From positions 992,001-1,056,000 of the forward strand of contig NZ_SMTL01000001.1 of NCBI RefSeq assembly GCF_004358025.1: DNA of 64,000 nt. Direction: 5' to 3'. The translations under genes were made by a program, and so were the position numbers. Positions 28,463 through 37,899 of this stretch are shown piece by piece (position 1 is the stretch's first letter; each line of letters begins with the position of its first letter). The DNA is from Rhizobium deserti (GTDB lineage Bacteria > Pseudomonadota > Alphaproteobacteria > Rhizobiales > Rhizobiaceae). The notes below the pieces were generated by a model. That model saw only the letters and a list, made by a program, of their open reading frames with translations, did no database searches and was not told the DNA's origin.

Positions 28463-29638
28463 TCAGGCTGCTTTCGCCGCCTCGACGAAAACATCGACGC
28501 CGTCGCGGCCATCGCGTTTGCGACGGTATAGAGCCTGATCTGCCTTGTGCAGCATGGCGTCCAGAAATTGCGGTCGATCGCCCCGCGCCGCCTGGCCGAG
28601 CGCAACGCCAATACTCAGCGTCGGCCGCGCACAGTGAATATCCTCGAGCTGCATCATCGCAGCGGCGAATTCCTGCCGGATCTGATCCGCAATATGTGCC
28701 GCCTCTTCGGCGGTCCGTTCGCTTAGCACGACCAGAAATTCGTCACCGCCGTGGCGCGCAATGAGCTCCCCTGGCCCCACCGCTCGACGGGCGGCGTCGG
28801 CAAACGCTTGAAGCACCTTGTCGCCCATGGCATGACCGCAGCTGTCGTTCAACTGCTTGAAGTGGTCGAGATCCACCAGCAGCAGGGCCAGCGGCTTCTC
28901 GGCAGCACGGTCAAAGGCACGGGCAACGCCGGTCCGGTTCAGAAGCCCCGTCAGCGGATCATGATGAGCGGCGTTCTCCAGCTGAACCTTGGTGCGTTCC
29001 GTCGCCATCATCATGATCACCATGCACCGGAGGGTCAAAAGCAGCATGGCGACGAGGCCCAGCGACGCATGGAGTTGGTCGCCACCCTGGAACAGTGGCC
29101 CGGGGCCGAGGCTGCCCCACAGACCCATCAATGAGCGCGCGCCGTAGAGCGTCGCAGTGAGCGCGAAGAGGCCGGAAGCAAGGCTGGCGGAATAAAGCTT
29201 TTCCTCCTGCGCCAAGCGCCGGGTCTCCCAGGCGACGAACATGTCGAACAGCGCGCAAAGGGCCGAGGCTAAAACAATCCGGGCTACGGCCTGGCCGGGA
29301 TCCGTCAGAACGAACAGGAAGGGCAAAGCCGGCACGGTAGCCACCAGGCCGATGGCCCACGGCTTCATGATCCGCCCGCTGAAGTCCCGGATTGCCACCG
29401 GCAGGAGGGCACAGCCGACCAAAGTCAAGCCATTGGCGATCTGCACCGTGAGTAGATCCGGCGCGATGCCGCGCAGCACGATCAGGCAGGAGGCGACACC
29501 CAGCAGGCAGTTGTTGACGCTCCACCAAGCCAGCCAGCGGCCAAACCGGCCGGTGGTGAACGCAGCGCCTTGGATGACGCCGAGAATCAGGCAGGCCACT
29601 GCTGTCATTGCGTAAATGGTGCGCAGATCGAACGCCAT
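28463..29638 (-). CDS. Membrane diguanylate cyclase (GGDEF)
   Basis: 391-residue inner-membrane protein. The N-terminal half has about six or seven hydrophobic helices, followed by a GGDEF domain at about 225-385 with HDPLTGLLNR, DLDHFKQLND and an intact ARHGGDEF. The RxxD inhibitory site is absent (GPGE in its place), so product inhibition through the I-site is not expected. No partner gene; converges on the WD40 gene after 28 bases. Confidence 0.94.
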   Translation of the reverse strand: MAFDLRTIYAMTAVACLILGVIQGAAFTTGRFGRWLAWWSVNNCLLGVASCLIVLRGIAPDLLTVQIANGLTLVGCALLPVAIRDFSGRIMKPWAIGLVATVPALPFLFVLTDPGQAVARIVLASALCALFDMFVAWETRRLAQEEKLYSASLASGLFALTATLYGARSLMGLWGSLGPGPLFQGGDQLHASLGLVAMLLLTLRCMVIMMMATERTKVQLENAAHHDPLTGLLNRTGVARAFDRAAEKPLALLLVDLDHFKQLNDSCGHAMGDKVLQAFADAARRAVGPGELIARHGGDEFLVVLSERTAEEAAHIADQIRQEFAAAMMQLEDIHCARPTLSIGVALGQAARGDRPQFLDAMLHKADQALYRRKRDGRDGVDVFVEAAKAA

Positions 29639-29845
29639 CGCCTTTTCCCTTTGGTCGGCGGCGATTTTACACCACGTGTTCTTTCCGATTGGTATGCGCC
29701 CTGCGTAGAATGCGATAGAAAATCATTTCCTGCGCATCCGCTCTACGGCTCCCTGTACTTCATCGATCCGCTCGGTAATTGCGCTGTGCGCACCGACCCG
29801 TCATAAGGCGAAAGAGCGGCGTTGATGCCCCAATGGAGAGTTCCG

Positions 29846-30526
29846 ATGATACCCTGGTCGCTGATCGATACCGCGAAAGTACCCGGCGGCAGCGACGAAC
29901 TGCGCCTGAAGCAGCGCGGCTCGGAATTCTCAATCATGCTTGGCACCAATGAGTTGATGAACAGCCGCCTCAGCGGTTCGGAGGAAGCGCTGGCCCATCT
30001 TTCCTGGGAAAAGATCCGCGGTCGGCCCAAGCCGAAGCTGCTGATCGGTGGCCTCGGCATGGGGTTCACGCTTCGCGCCGCGCTTGCCGAACTGCCGGAT
30101 GATGCCAGCGTGGTGGTGGCTGAACTTGTGCCGGCCGTCATTTCCTGGGCGCGCGGGCCGATGGCGGAAGTCTTCAGAGGCAGCCTTGAAGACCCGCGCG
30201 TGAGTATCCGGGAAGGCGATGTTGGCGGTGTCATTCGCGCAGGAGCCAACAGCTACGACGCGATCCTGCTGGACGTTGATAACGGTCCCGAGGCGCTGAC
30301 CCGCGCCGAAAACGACCAGATCTACGATCTCGGTGGATTAAGGGCTGCAAGCACGGCCTTGCGCCCTGGAGGCGTCCTTTCCGTCTGGTCTTCCGCGTCT
30401 GACGCGCAGTTCACCCGCCGGCTGCAGGCCGCCGGCTTTGCTGCCGAAGAAGTCAAGGTCAGGGCCAACGGCAAGCGCGGCGGCGCCCGCCATACGATAT
30501 GGCTTGCCTGCAAGAGACAGGCCTGA
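29846..30526 (+). CDS. Spermidine synthase-like SAM-fold protein
   Basis: 226-residue Rossmann-fold protein of the polyamine-synthase-like group. Motif I is LLIGGLGMGFTLRAAL (about 61-76), followed by VVVAELVPAVISWA and AILLDVDNGPEAL. It is shorter than true SpeE and lacks an obvious N-terminal beta domain, so it may be a methyltransferase-like relative with a different substrate. ATG 29846 has GGAGAG upstream; an ATG eight codons earlier is also possible. Confidence 0.82.
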   Translation: MIPWSLIDTAKVPGGSDELRLKQRGSEFSIMLGTNELMNSRLSGSEEALAHLSWEKIRGRPKPKLLIGGLGMGFTLRAALAELPDDASVVVAELVPAVISWARGPMAEVFRGSLEDPRVSIREGDVGGVIRAGANSYDAILLDVDNGPEALTRAENDQIYDLGGLRAASTALRPGGVLSVWSSASDAQFTRRLQAAGFAAEEVKVRANGKRGGARHTIWLACKRQA

Positions 30527-30531
30527 GGCGA

Positions 30532-31548
30532 TCAAGCCCTCCGGATCACGCTGATGATCTCGGCGAGCAGGTTGTGCAGGTCGTCCCGGTACCCGCTGCG
30601 CGCCGAAGGGCCGCTATCGGCCGAGGTCATCACGACGGTCAGCCCGAGCGACGGCACGATATACACCATCTGGCCGCCATAGCCCCAGCCGAACTTGACC
30701 TCCTCGCCGCCGATCGAGCGCATGAACCATCCATAGCCGTAGCCATCGCCTGAGAACCGCGATTGGGTGCGCGGCACCCAGGACTGTTCGATCCAGCTTT
30801 CCGAGACGACCTGCTTTCCCGCAACTGTCTTGCCGCCATTTCGGTAAAGCTCGCCGAAGGCCAGCAGCGACCGAGGCGTCATCGCCATTTGGTTGCCGCC
30901 AAGGTAAATGCCTTGCGGATCGCGCTCCCAGGAGGTGATTCTGAAACCCTCGACCGGCGCCAACCATTCCTGTGCAAGAGCCAATGTCGGCTTCTTTCCT
31001 ACCCGCGTCAGGATTGCGGAAAGGAGATGGGTCGAAGCGGTAGAATAAAGCATGTCAGCGCCTGGATCGGCATCGAAAGGCTCCGACAGGGCGAAGCGAA
31101 CCCAGTTCCGGCTCGATACCCAACGCCCGTAGTTCGGGCCGGACATGCGTGACAAGCCCGCCTGCATGGAAAGCAGGTTGCCGATGGTGATCTCGTGAAT
31201 GCGCGGGTCGGAATTGGCGGGCAGGTGGACTTTGAGGATTGGGGCGATCTTCTGGTCCACCCCTCCAAGCAGTTTTCGGTCTATGGCTATCCCAACCAGC
31301 GCGGAAATGATCGACTTGGAGGCCGACTTGATATTGGTTGCGCCATTCAGGGCATGGCCATTGAAAGCCCGTTCGGCCAGCATCTGGCCATTGCGCGTAA
31401 CAAGCACGACCTTCAGTGGCTCAAGCTCGCCGGCACCGTCGAGCACTGTCTTCAGCGTTACCGGCGGTTGCGGAACACCCTGCGCCAAGGAGCGGACGGC
31501 GGTTAAAGCGAATGGCACGGAAAGCAGGGCGGTGCGGCGTGTAATCAT
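30532..31548 (-). CDS. Exported serine hydrolase, class C beta-lactamase family
   Basis: 338-residue secreted protein with signal peptide (MITRRTALLSVPFALTAVRSLA). Catalytic SxxK is SASK within NIKSASKSIISALVG; the second motif reads MLYST in place of the usual YxN, and a late GWGYGGQMVYIVPSLGLTVV occupies the KTG/HxG position. More likely an esterase, peptidase or amide hydrolase than a resistance enzyme. It ends six bases from the convergent SpeE-like gene. Confidence 0.88.
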   Translation of the reverse strand: MITRRTALLSVPFALTAVRSLAQGVPQPPVTLKTVLDGAGELEPLKVVLVTRNGQMLAERAFNGHALNGATNIKSASKSIISALVGIAIDRKLLGGVDQKIAPILKVHLPANSDPRIHEITIGNLLSMQAGLSRMSGPNYGRWVSSRNWVRFALSEPFDADPGADMLYSTASTHLLSAILTRVGKKPTLALAQEWLAPVEGFRITSWERDPQGIYLGGNQMAMTPRSLLAFGELYRNGGKTVAGKQVVSESWIEQSWVPRTQSRFSGDGYGYGWFMRSIGGEEVKFGWGYGGQMVYIVPSLGLTVVMTSADSGPSARSGYRDDLHNLLAEIISVIRRA

Positions 31549-31628
31549 CTGTCGGGAAATATAGCCCGGATCATCCGGAAATAGGGCGGGAGCTTAAGCC
31601 TCACGCCAAAATGATGGGTCGTGAAACG

Positions 31629-31663
31629 GAAATGGCCGCTGCATCGAATGCAGCGGCCATTTC
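31629..31663 (-). terminator. Strong stem-loop downstream of the DUF4142 gene
   Basis: Perfect 16-base-pair inverted repeat GAAATGGCCGCTGCAT / ATGCAGCGGCCATTTC with a three-base loop, 27 bases past the DUF4142 stop. No T run follows, so it could be a stabilising 3' hairpin or a rho-assisted terminator. Confidence 0.6.
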
Positions 31664-31689
31664 AAAACACACTTGAACGGAATTGACCG

Positions 31690-32223
31690 TTACTTGTTCA
31701 TATCCGTGGCCATCTTGAGATGGTGCTCGAGAGCCGGCGTGGTCTTTGCAGCCCAGGCCTTCAGCTCGGCATTCTCGCCTTCGGCGCCATAGCGCTTGAA
31801 CAGATCGACGGCATCTTCATGCACGTCTTCCTGGTCGGAATGATACTGCTTGTTGAAGTCGTCGCCCTGCAGGCCCTTGAGCTTGTCGAGCATGCTCTGG
31901 TACTTTTCCGGCATCGCTGCCGGGATTGTCGCCTTGACCTTGCCACCATCGATCATCTGCTTCATTTCCATCGAAGTCTTGGTGTGATCGGTGATCATCT
32001 GCTGCGCGAAGGTCTTCGTAGCCGGGTCAGCACGCTCGACAGCAAGCTTGCTCGATTCGATTTCGAACATGTCGCTACCCGCTGCCTCCATGACGAAATC
32101 TTCGGTCTTCGGTGCAACGCCGATCAGGGAGTTCACGCCGGTCTTTTCTGCGGCCGACTGGGCCATAACGGACGTGGATGTCGCCGCGAGAAAAATCGCA
32201 GCTGCCAAAGCTAGTTTGTTCAT
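31690..32223 (-). CDS. Exported DUF4142 (ferritin-like helical) protein
   Basis: 177 residues: signal peptide MNKLALAAAIFLAATSTSVMAQ, then a helical domain with VMEAAGSDMFEIESSKLAVERA, FAQQMITDHTKTSMEM and YHSDQEDVHEDAVDLF. These are hallmarks of DUF4142, a ferritin-like four-helix family often induced by stress. The His/Asp/Glu residues could bind metal; function is unproven. ATG 32223 is preceded by AAGGAGA. Ends at a strong hairpin. Confidence 0.9.
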   Translation of the reverse strand: MNKLALAAAIFLAATSTSVMAQSAAEKTGVNSLIGVAPKTEDFVMEAAGSDMFEIESSKLAVERADPATKTFAQQMITDHTKTSMEMKQMIDGGKVKATIPAAMPEKYQSMLDKLKGLQGDDFNKQYHSDQEDVHEDAVDLFKRYGAEGENAELKAWAAKTTPALEHHLKMATDMNK

Positions 32224-32322
32224 TGAGGTCTCCTTTGTGATGAGGCCAGAACGAACAAGGCATGCCTCTGTTCCATTTGAGGAACAGGATGCTACAAATT
32301 TCATCAGAATGTCAAAAACGAA

Positions 32323-33573
32323 CTAGGCGAATGCCACTTCCAGATGCTGCCTGTCGTGGGCGATCACCTTACAATTGGTTTCGAACCCTTCTCCTTTGAT
32401 GGCGAGCACAAATTCCGGAGGAATGCCGATTGCATTCGAGACCGCCAGGCCCGCACTGTCGCTGCCGAGCGTCCTGATCGTGCAGTCCATGGTCGAGCGG
32501 CGATTGTTGAAGATGATCGCCCCCGCCTTGAGCACCCGCCGACGTGCGCCAGTTGGATGATCAGCCTGAACGGTGTTCCAGGACATGCACCGGTTCCGGC
32601 CAGCATGTTTGGCCTGATACATGGCGGCATCCGCCTGCGCCAGAAGGGTTTCGATCTCCTTGCCGACAATGGAGAGCGAGGTGATGCCGAAGCTGGCCGT
32701 CACTTTTATGATGCCATGCTCGCTCGGGATCTCAAGGGCCGCGACACGCTCCCGCACTTTCTCCGCGACCGCGATTGCATCCTGGCGATCCACATGCGGG
32801 AGGATGATTGCAAATTCCTCACCGCCTAATCGGCCGAGCAGATCTCCTGCCCGCAGAGTAGCCTTGCATGCCGCGACCACGGCTTTCAGAACCTGGTCCC
32901 CGACGGCATGCCCGTAGCTGTCATTGACGTTCTTAAAATGGTCAATGTCCAAGGCAATGCAGGATAGATCGTGCTGATGGCGCCGAGCCAGCGAAATGAA
33001 CTGTTCTGCCTCCTTCTTGAAGGCCCGGCGCGTCATGGCGCCGGTAAGACTGTCGGTGGCCGCCGATTCCAGCAGTTCTATCCGATCCATGCAGGCGCCA
33101 GCCAGCTCTTGGAGGATAACGACATCACGGCTGCTGAACGACCGGGGCCGGCGATCGATGGCGCACACGGTTCCGACGGTAAACCCGTCGCGCGTCTTGA
33201 GCGGCATGCCGGCATAGAAGCGGACATGATCCGGACCTGTGACCGCCGGATGAGCGGAAAAGTAGCTATCTTTGGTGGTGTCTTGAATAATGATTGCATC
33301 TTCGCATTCGATGACGCGCCTGCAGAACGTGTCCTGGCGTGGCATTTCCTCGATGGCAAAGCCAGAGCAGGCCTTGTACCACTGACGATGCGCATCGATG
33401 AGCGAGACAATGCCGATGTCGACCGTGAAGATCTCCTTGATCAGCCGCACGATCCGTTCGAAGCCTTCGTCCTTCGGGCTGTCAAGAATATCCAGTCGCT
33501 CCAGCGCAGCCAGGCGGGCTGTTTCCCGCTGAGCCTCAAGGGATGACTTCCCGAATATTCTTGCCGTCGGCAT
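32323..33573 (-). CDS. GAF-GGEEF diguanylate cyclase with C-terminal PilZ-like domain
   Basis: 416-residue soluble protein. An N-terminal GAF domain (about 25-165, with CRRVIECEDAIIIQDTTKD and FYAGMPLKTRDGFTVGTVCAID) precedes a GGDEF domain whose signature is GGEEF in GRLGGEEFAIILP. The inhibitory RxxD (RAGD) is intact five residues before it. The last 75 residues begin RRRVLKAGAIIF and resemble a PilZ c-di-GMP receptor. A cyclase with I-site and possible PilZ would make and sense the messenger. Start at ATG 33573 (AAGGAG upstream). Confidence 0.9.
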   Translation of the reverse strand: MPTARIFGKSSLEAQRETARLAALERLDILDSPKDEGFERIVRLIKEIFTVDIGIVSLIDAHRQWYKACSGFAIEEMPRQDTFCRRVIECEDAIIIQDTTKDSYFSAHPAVTGPDHVRFYAGMPLKTRDGFTVGTVCAIDRRPRSFSSRDVVILQELAGACMDRIELLESAATDSLTGAMTRRAFKKEAEQFISLARRHQHDLSCIALDIDHFKNVNDSYGHAVGDQVLKAVVAACKATLRAGDLLGRLGGEEFAIILPHVDRQDAIAVAEKVRERVAALEIPSEHGIIKVTASFGITSLSIVGKEIETLLAQADAAMYQAKHAGRNRCMSWNTVQADHPTGARRRVLKAGAIIFNNRRSTMDCTIRTLGSDSAGLAVSNAIGIPPEFVLAIKGEGFETNCKVIAHDRQHLEVAFA

Positions 33574-33837
33574 TTCCACTCCTTGCCCTAAGAATGGTGG
33601 CAATCATGCAGTCGATTAATTAATTTAGAATTTATTGAACAACGGCCCGGCAAGGCGCCGGCCGCCGCTGGTCGCGATGCCGAGGCGCGTGTCCTATGAA
33701 AGCGAAGGCCGGAGGGGAGCTCTCAACACTGCAGCTTGAACCACTGGCTTTGACTGCTGTCGTTCTTGCGCAATCCAAGACACTCGGAACTCCGGCGGAT
33801 GCGGGCCGTTCTCACCCACTGCCGCTGGAGTCTCGTC

Positions 33838-34494
33838 TTGATCATCGTGCACCACCTGAACAACAGCCGCTCGCAACGCATCCTGTGGATGCTGGAAGAG
33901 CTTGCACTGCCCTATGACTTGCGTCTCTACCAGCGCAACTCGGCCACCATGCTGGCGCCGCCGGAACTGAAGCAGGTACATCCGCTCGGCAAATCACCGA
34001 TGATCCAAGACATGGGCGGGTCCGGCGGCGCTGAGGTCACATTGGTGGAAACCGGCGCAATTTGCGAATATCTCGTCGACAAGTCCAACGGCCGCCTCGG
34101 CGCGCCCAACGACAGGATCGGCGCGCTGCGCTACAGACAGTTCCTGCATTATGCCGAGGGCTCGGTCATGCCACCGCTGTTCGCAAAGCTGGTTGTCAGC
34201 CGTGTACCGATGATCGGCAAGTTCGCGGCAAGCAAGGTGCAGCCGATGATCGATGTGCATCTCGATTATATCGAACAGGAACTGTCCGGCCGCGCCTGGT
34301 TTGCCGGCGAGGCGCTGACGGCCGCCGACATCATGATGAGCTTTCCGCTGGAAGCTGCCAGCAGCCGGGCCGGCCTCGATGGAAGCCGCCCGGCAACAAT
34401 CGCCTGGCTCGAAAAGATCCACGCCCGCCCCGCCTATCAGGCGGCGCTTGCCAAGGGCGGTGAATATGCATTCGTCAAGCCGAGAGGAAAGTGA
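33838..34494 (+). CDS. Glutathione S-transferase
   Basis: 218-residue two-domain GST: thioredoxin-like N-terminus (IIVHHLNNSRSQRILWMLEEL, then HPLGKSPMI and VETGAICEYLVD as the glutathione site) and an all-helical C-terminal domain (ALTAADIMMSFPLE). The start is probably TTG 33838, five bases after GGAG; no ATG fits the family N-terminus. No linked substrate gene; general detoxification assumed. Confidence 0.9.
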   Translation: MIIVHHLNNSRSQRILWMLEELALPYDLRLYQRNSATMLAPPELKQVHPLGKSPMIQDMGGSGGAEVTLVETGAICEYLVDKSNGRLGAPNDRIGALRYRQFLHYAEGSVMPPLFAKLVVSRVPMIGKFAASKVQPMIDVHLDYIEQELSGRAWFAGEALTAADIMMSFPLEAASSRAGLDGSRPATIAWLEKIHARPAYQAALAKGGEYAFVKPRGK

Positions 34495-34592
34495 CCTGCC
34501 GATATTGTGAATGATACCGATACCCGTCTGCCTTATCGGCGAGCGGGTAATGGGCAGATCATCGAAGGCCATGCCTTCCGGCAATACCGATG

Positions 34593-35162
34593 TCAGGCGA
34601 GCTTGCGTCCGCTGGGAACGATCATGCCCGCAGCATCCTGGAGCCAGCCTGTTTTCAACTCCAGCCCGAGAAAGCGCGCACGCTCGAACGGCCCAGGCAT
34701 AACAAGATGCCGGACCTTGTCGGCAAAGAAGCCGAAGCGCTCATAATATGCCGCATCACCGACTAGCAGCACGGCACCATGACCGCGGTTTTTGGCTTCG
34801 GTGATCGCCGTGCGCATCAAGGCTCCCCCGATGCCTTTGCCCTCGTGGGCGCCATCCACCGCCAACGGACCGAGCAGCAAGGCGTCGATCGGCTGGCCCT
34901 CAAGCGTAATGCCGGCCTCGACGTTCCAGAGACGGACGGTGCCGATGACATGGCCATCCTCATCGCGCGCGACCAGAGCCAGGCCTTCGGCCGGCAGGCG
35001 GTTGCGGCGGATCTGCTCCGACGACTTCTTGCGTCGATCCGCGCCCATGGCACGATCGAGCAGGTTTTCGCGCGCAACGACGTCAGCCGGCGTTTCGGCA
35101 TCTATGGTGAAAGTGGAGCTGTGCGCAAAGAATGCGCGTACAGTGTCAAGCACAGTGGCCAT
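34593..35162 (-). CDS. GNAT family N-acetyltransferase (YhbS-like)
   Basis: 189-residue acetyltransferase. The acetyl-CoA loop is LGPLAVDGAHEGKGIGGALMRTAI (about 93-116: the Q/RxxGxG/A motif is here EGKGIGG) followed by VLLVGDAAYYERFGF, the YhbS-type C-terminal signature. Substrate unknown. Lies 97 bases downstream of the ornithine decarboxylase stop on the same strand; polyamine acetylation would be attractive but is speculation. Confidence 0.9.
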   Translation of the reverse strand: MATVLDTVRAFFAHSSTFTIDAETPADVVARENLLDRAMGADRRKKSSEQIRRNRLPAEGLALVARDEDGHVIGTVRLWNVEAGITLEGQPIDALLLGPLAVDGAHEGKGIGGALMRTAITEAKNRGHGAVLLVGDAAYYERFGFFADKVRHLVMPGPFERARFLGLELKTGWLQDAAGMIVPSGRKLA

Positions 35163-35259
35163 CTTGGCCTCCCGTTACCCAAAACCGTTCAAGGCGGCAC
35201 TGCGGAAAATTGTGAATTTGCCGCCCCGACTGGTTACGGGGCCGGCGGCATTGGAAGTC

Positions 35260-36393
35260 TCAGATCACGTAGGCCTTCAGCGGATCGAAGCCGTTGAAGG
35301 CGACGGCCGAATAGGTCGTCGTATAGGCGCCGGTACCTTCGATCAGAACCTCGTCGCCGATCGAAAGCGAGATCGGCAGCGGGTACATGTTCTTCTCGTA
35401 CATCACGTCAGCCGAATCGCAGGTCGGACCGGCCAGGACGCAGGGCTCCATTTCGTCGCCGTCGCGCGTCGTGCGGATCGGGTAGCGGATCGCCTCGTCC
35501 ATGGTTTCGGCGAGACCGCCGAACTTGCCGATGTCGAGGAAGACCCAGCGATGGTTGTCATTGTCCGACTTCTTCGAGACAAGCACGACTTCCGCCTTGA
35601 TGACGCCGGCATTGCCGACCATGCCGCGACCCGGCTCGATGATTGTCTTGGGCAGGTTGTTGCCGAAATGCTTGCGCAGCGAAGCGAAGATCGCCTGACC
35701 GTATTCCTCGGCCTTCGGCACGTCGCGCAGATACTTGGTCGGAAAACCGCCGCCCATATTGACCATCTGCAGGACGATGCCCTGCTTCGCCAACTGGCCG
35801 AAGACGCGCTTGGCATCGGCAAGAGCCGCATCCCAGGCATCGACCTTGGTCATCTGCGAACCGACATGGAAGGACACGCCGTAGGATTCCAGGCCCAGCT
35901 GGTGAGCATAGACGAGAACGTCGACGGCCATCTGCGGCACGCAGCCGAACTTGCGCGACAGCGGCCATTCGGCGCCTTCGCCATCGGTCAGGACGCGGCA
36001 GAATACCTTGGCGCCCGGAGCGGCGCGTGAGATCTTCTCGACTTCCTCATGGCTGTCGACGGCATAGAGACCGACACCGAGCGCAAAGGCGCGGGCGACA
36101 TCACGCTCCTTCTTGATTGTATTGCCAAAGGAGATGCGATCAGCGGAAGCGCCGGCATCGAGAGCCATCTGGATTTCGGCCACCGAAGCGCAATCGAAGT
36201 TGGAACCCATGGAAGCGAGCAGCTTCAGGATCGCCGGCTCCGGATTGGCCTTGACCGCATAATAGATCGCGCTGTCCGGCAGGGCATGACGGAAAGCCGA
36301 ATAATTGTCGCGCACGACGTCGAGATCGACAACAAGATACGGTCCTTCGGGACGCTGCGTCTTGATGAAGTCAAGGATGCGGGCAGTGGTCAT
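35260..36393 (-). CDS. Lysine/ornithine decarboxylase, PLP fold type III
   Basis: 377-residue cytosolic decarboxylase making putrescine (and possibly cadaverine). The PLP lysine is Lys48 in YAVKANPEPAIL; the phosphate-binding EPGRGMVGNAGV and catalytic-cysteine segment PTCDSADVMYE are present. Length matches bacterial eukaryote-like ODCs. ATG 36393 (MTTARILDF) follows AAGGGA; the frame is open 21 codons further. A leader of about 400 bases precedes it, as for alphaproteobacterial genes carrying the speF RNA, implying polyamine-responsive control. Confidence 0.95.
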   Translation of the reverse strand: MTTARILDFIKTQRPEGPYLVVDLDVVRDNYSAFRHALPDSAIYYAVKANPEPAILKLLASMGSNFDCASVAEIQMALDAGASADRISFGNTIKKERDVARAFALGVGLYAVDSHEEVEKISRAAPGAKVFCRVLTDGEGAEWPLSRKFGCVPQMAVDVLVYAHQLGLESYGVSFHVGSQMTKVDAWDAALADAKRVFGQLAKQGIVLQMVNMGGGFPTKYLRDVPKAEEYGQAIFASLRKHFGNNLPKTIIEPGRGMVGNAGVIKAEVVLVSKKSDNDNHRWVFLDIGKFGGLAETMDEAIRYPIRTTRDGDEMEPCVLAGPTCDSADVMYEKNMYPLPISLSIGDEVLIEGTGAYTTTYSAVAFNGFDPLKAYVI

Positions 36394-36800
36394 GGTCAGT
36401 CCCTTCGAATCTCTAGGCTCCGGCTGTGAACCGGAGGACAAAGGACGGATGAACATGCGCCAGGACCAGTCGGTGGAGACACTGGTACCTTGACACGCTC
36501 AAACGCGCGGTAAGTGGATCAACGTTCCGCCAAGAACAAGGATCCGGCTTTGTCTGCCATGGATTGGAGGGGGACCCCTACCGCACTTCCGGCAATGATG
36601 GTGTGCCTCTTCAGTAACCCCCGCTGATGGAAAGCAGGGAGAGAACAAAAAGGCCCGCACCGTCGTTGCTTCAGATGTCCTCGCATTTCCCGGATGGCCG
36701 GAATAGCGACTGGAGGGGTTAGTTCCAGGTACCTTACCGATGACCTCACCAAATAGAGGGTCGGCGGACACCCACGGGCACGTGCGACTTTGGGCTGCAC
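36394..36800 (-). ncRNA. Candidate speF cis-regulatory leader RNA of the decarboxylase
   Basis: About 400 bases of non-coding, conserved-looking, GC-rich sequence immediately upstream of the ODC gene. Corbino and colleagues described a large speF RNA motif in exactly this place in alphaproteobacteria. Read on the minus strand it contains several short complementary blocks (for example GGACTGGTCC-like pairing near 36460 and CCGGTTCACAGCCGG at 36418-36434, a hairpin next to the start codon). Boundaries are approximate and the assignment needs a covariance-model match. The rest of the gap to the LysR gene (36801-36919) holds the divergent promoters. Confidence 0.6.
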
Positions 36801-36919
36801 GGGAGATAAGAATATTCGCCGTCATAATCAAGTGGTTTTTTCCGGCGGGAAGAAAATTCGCGTTGCACATCCGCATAGCTTCGGCCAACTAGGTTTCAGC
36901 CGCCATTTAGGGGATCACC

Positions 36920-37816
36920 TTGGACACACTCACCCGCATGCGTGCCTTCATCGACGTCGTCGAAGCCGAAGGCTTTTCGGCTGCGGCACGGCGCACCGGC
37001 CGCTCCAAGGCGCTTCTGTCGAAATATGTGCGGGAACTCGAGGATGATCTCGGCGCGCTGCTCTTGAACCGCACCACTCGGCAATTCTCGATGACGGAGG
37101 CCGGCCATACCTATTACCGCACCGCTGCCGATATTCTCAAGGAGATCGACAGCCTGGCGGACCTGGTGCGCGAGAATAATACCGATCTCAAGGGCAAGCT
37201 GCGGATCTCCGCACCCCGCACCTTCATCGACGCCGATGTCGGCCAGTCAATGATCGATTTCGCCAAGGCGCATCCGGATGTTTCGCTGGAGATCGTGGCG
37301 GAGGATCGGTTCGTCGATCTGATCGAGGAAAATTTCGACCTCGCCATCCGCATCACCAAGCTCGAAGATTCGGGCATGATCGCCAAGAAGCTTTCCGATT
37401 TCCGTGTCTATGCGGTGGCCACGCCGGACCTGGTCGCCAAATACGGCCCCCTCAATCATCCGCAGGATCTCAGCCGCACACCCTTCATCATCGACACCAA
37501 TTCCCGCTGGCACAACAATGTGCGCTTCGTCGACGGCGGCTCCACCTTGTCCGTACCCGTCAGCGGCCCGATCGAGGTAAACAGCCCGCAAGCCACATTG
37601 CGCGCCGCCCGCGCCGGGCTCGGCGTCGCCATCATTCCGGACTTCATCGCCCAGGCCTCCATCCAGTCGGGCGAACTGGTCACCCTCTTTGACGAGTATA
37701 TCATCAAGGACCGCGGCATCTATGCAGTCTATCCGCATCGCCGCTACCTGCCGGCGAAGGTCAGAAGCTTCGTCGATTTCCTCGCCAGCTGGTTTCGCAA
37801 GCAGCTGCCGTCCTAA
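36920..37816 (+). CDS. LysR family transcriptional regulator
   Basis: 298-residue regulator with N-terminal winged helix (MRAFIDVVEAEGFSAAARRTGRSKALLSKYV) and effector domain. Start is TTG 36920 (next residues DTLTRMRAF) behind AGGGGA; an ATG six codons later is possible. Belongs to the group close to transporter- or dehydrogenase-linked CrgA-like LysRs. Divergent from the ornithine decarboxylase, over 500 bases away; target unknown. Confidence 0.93.
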   Translation: MDTLTRMRAFIDVVEAEGFSAAARRTGRSKALLSKYVRELEDDLGALLLNRTTRQFSMTEAGHTYYRTAADILKEIDSLADLVRENNTDLKGKLRISAPRTFIDADVGQSMIDFAKAHPDVSLEIVAEDRFVDLIEENFDLAIRITKLEDSGMIAKKLSDFRVYAVATPDLVAKYGPLNHPQDLSRTPFIIDTNSRWHNNVRFVDGGSTLSVPVSGPIEVNSPQATLRAARAGLGVAIIPDFIAQASIQSGELVTLFDEYIIKDRGIYAVYPHRRYLPAKVRSFVDFLASWFRKQLPS

Positions 37817-37899
37817 GCGGATCTGCCGGACCGGGTCGAAATTCCGTCCCAATTGCGCTGCAGAGCAGGCTTGGGACGAACCGGGAGCCTGACGGGCGG

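Noticed and set aside
30532..31548. Antibiotic-resistance beta-lactamase
   Set aside because: The class C-like motifs are shared by esterases and peptidases, the YxN motif is altered, and there is no AmpR neighbour.
36499..36888. 129-codon minus-strand ORF in the ornithine decarboxylase leader
   Set aside because: No homology or ribosome site; the region is better explained as a structured leader RNA. A short leader peptide cannot be excluded.
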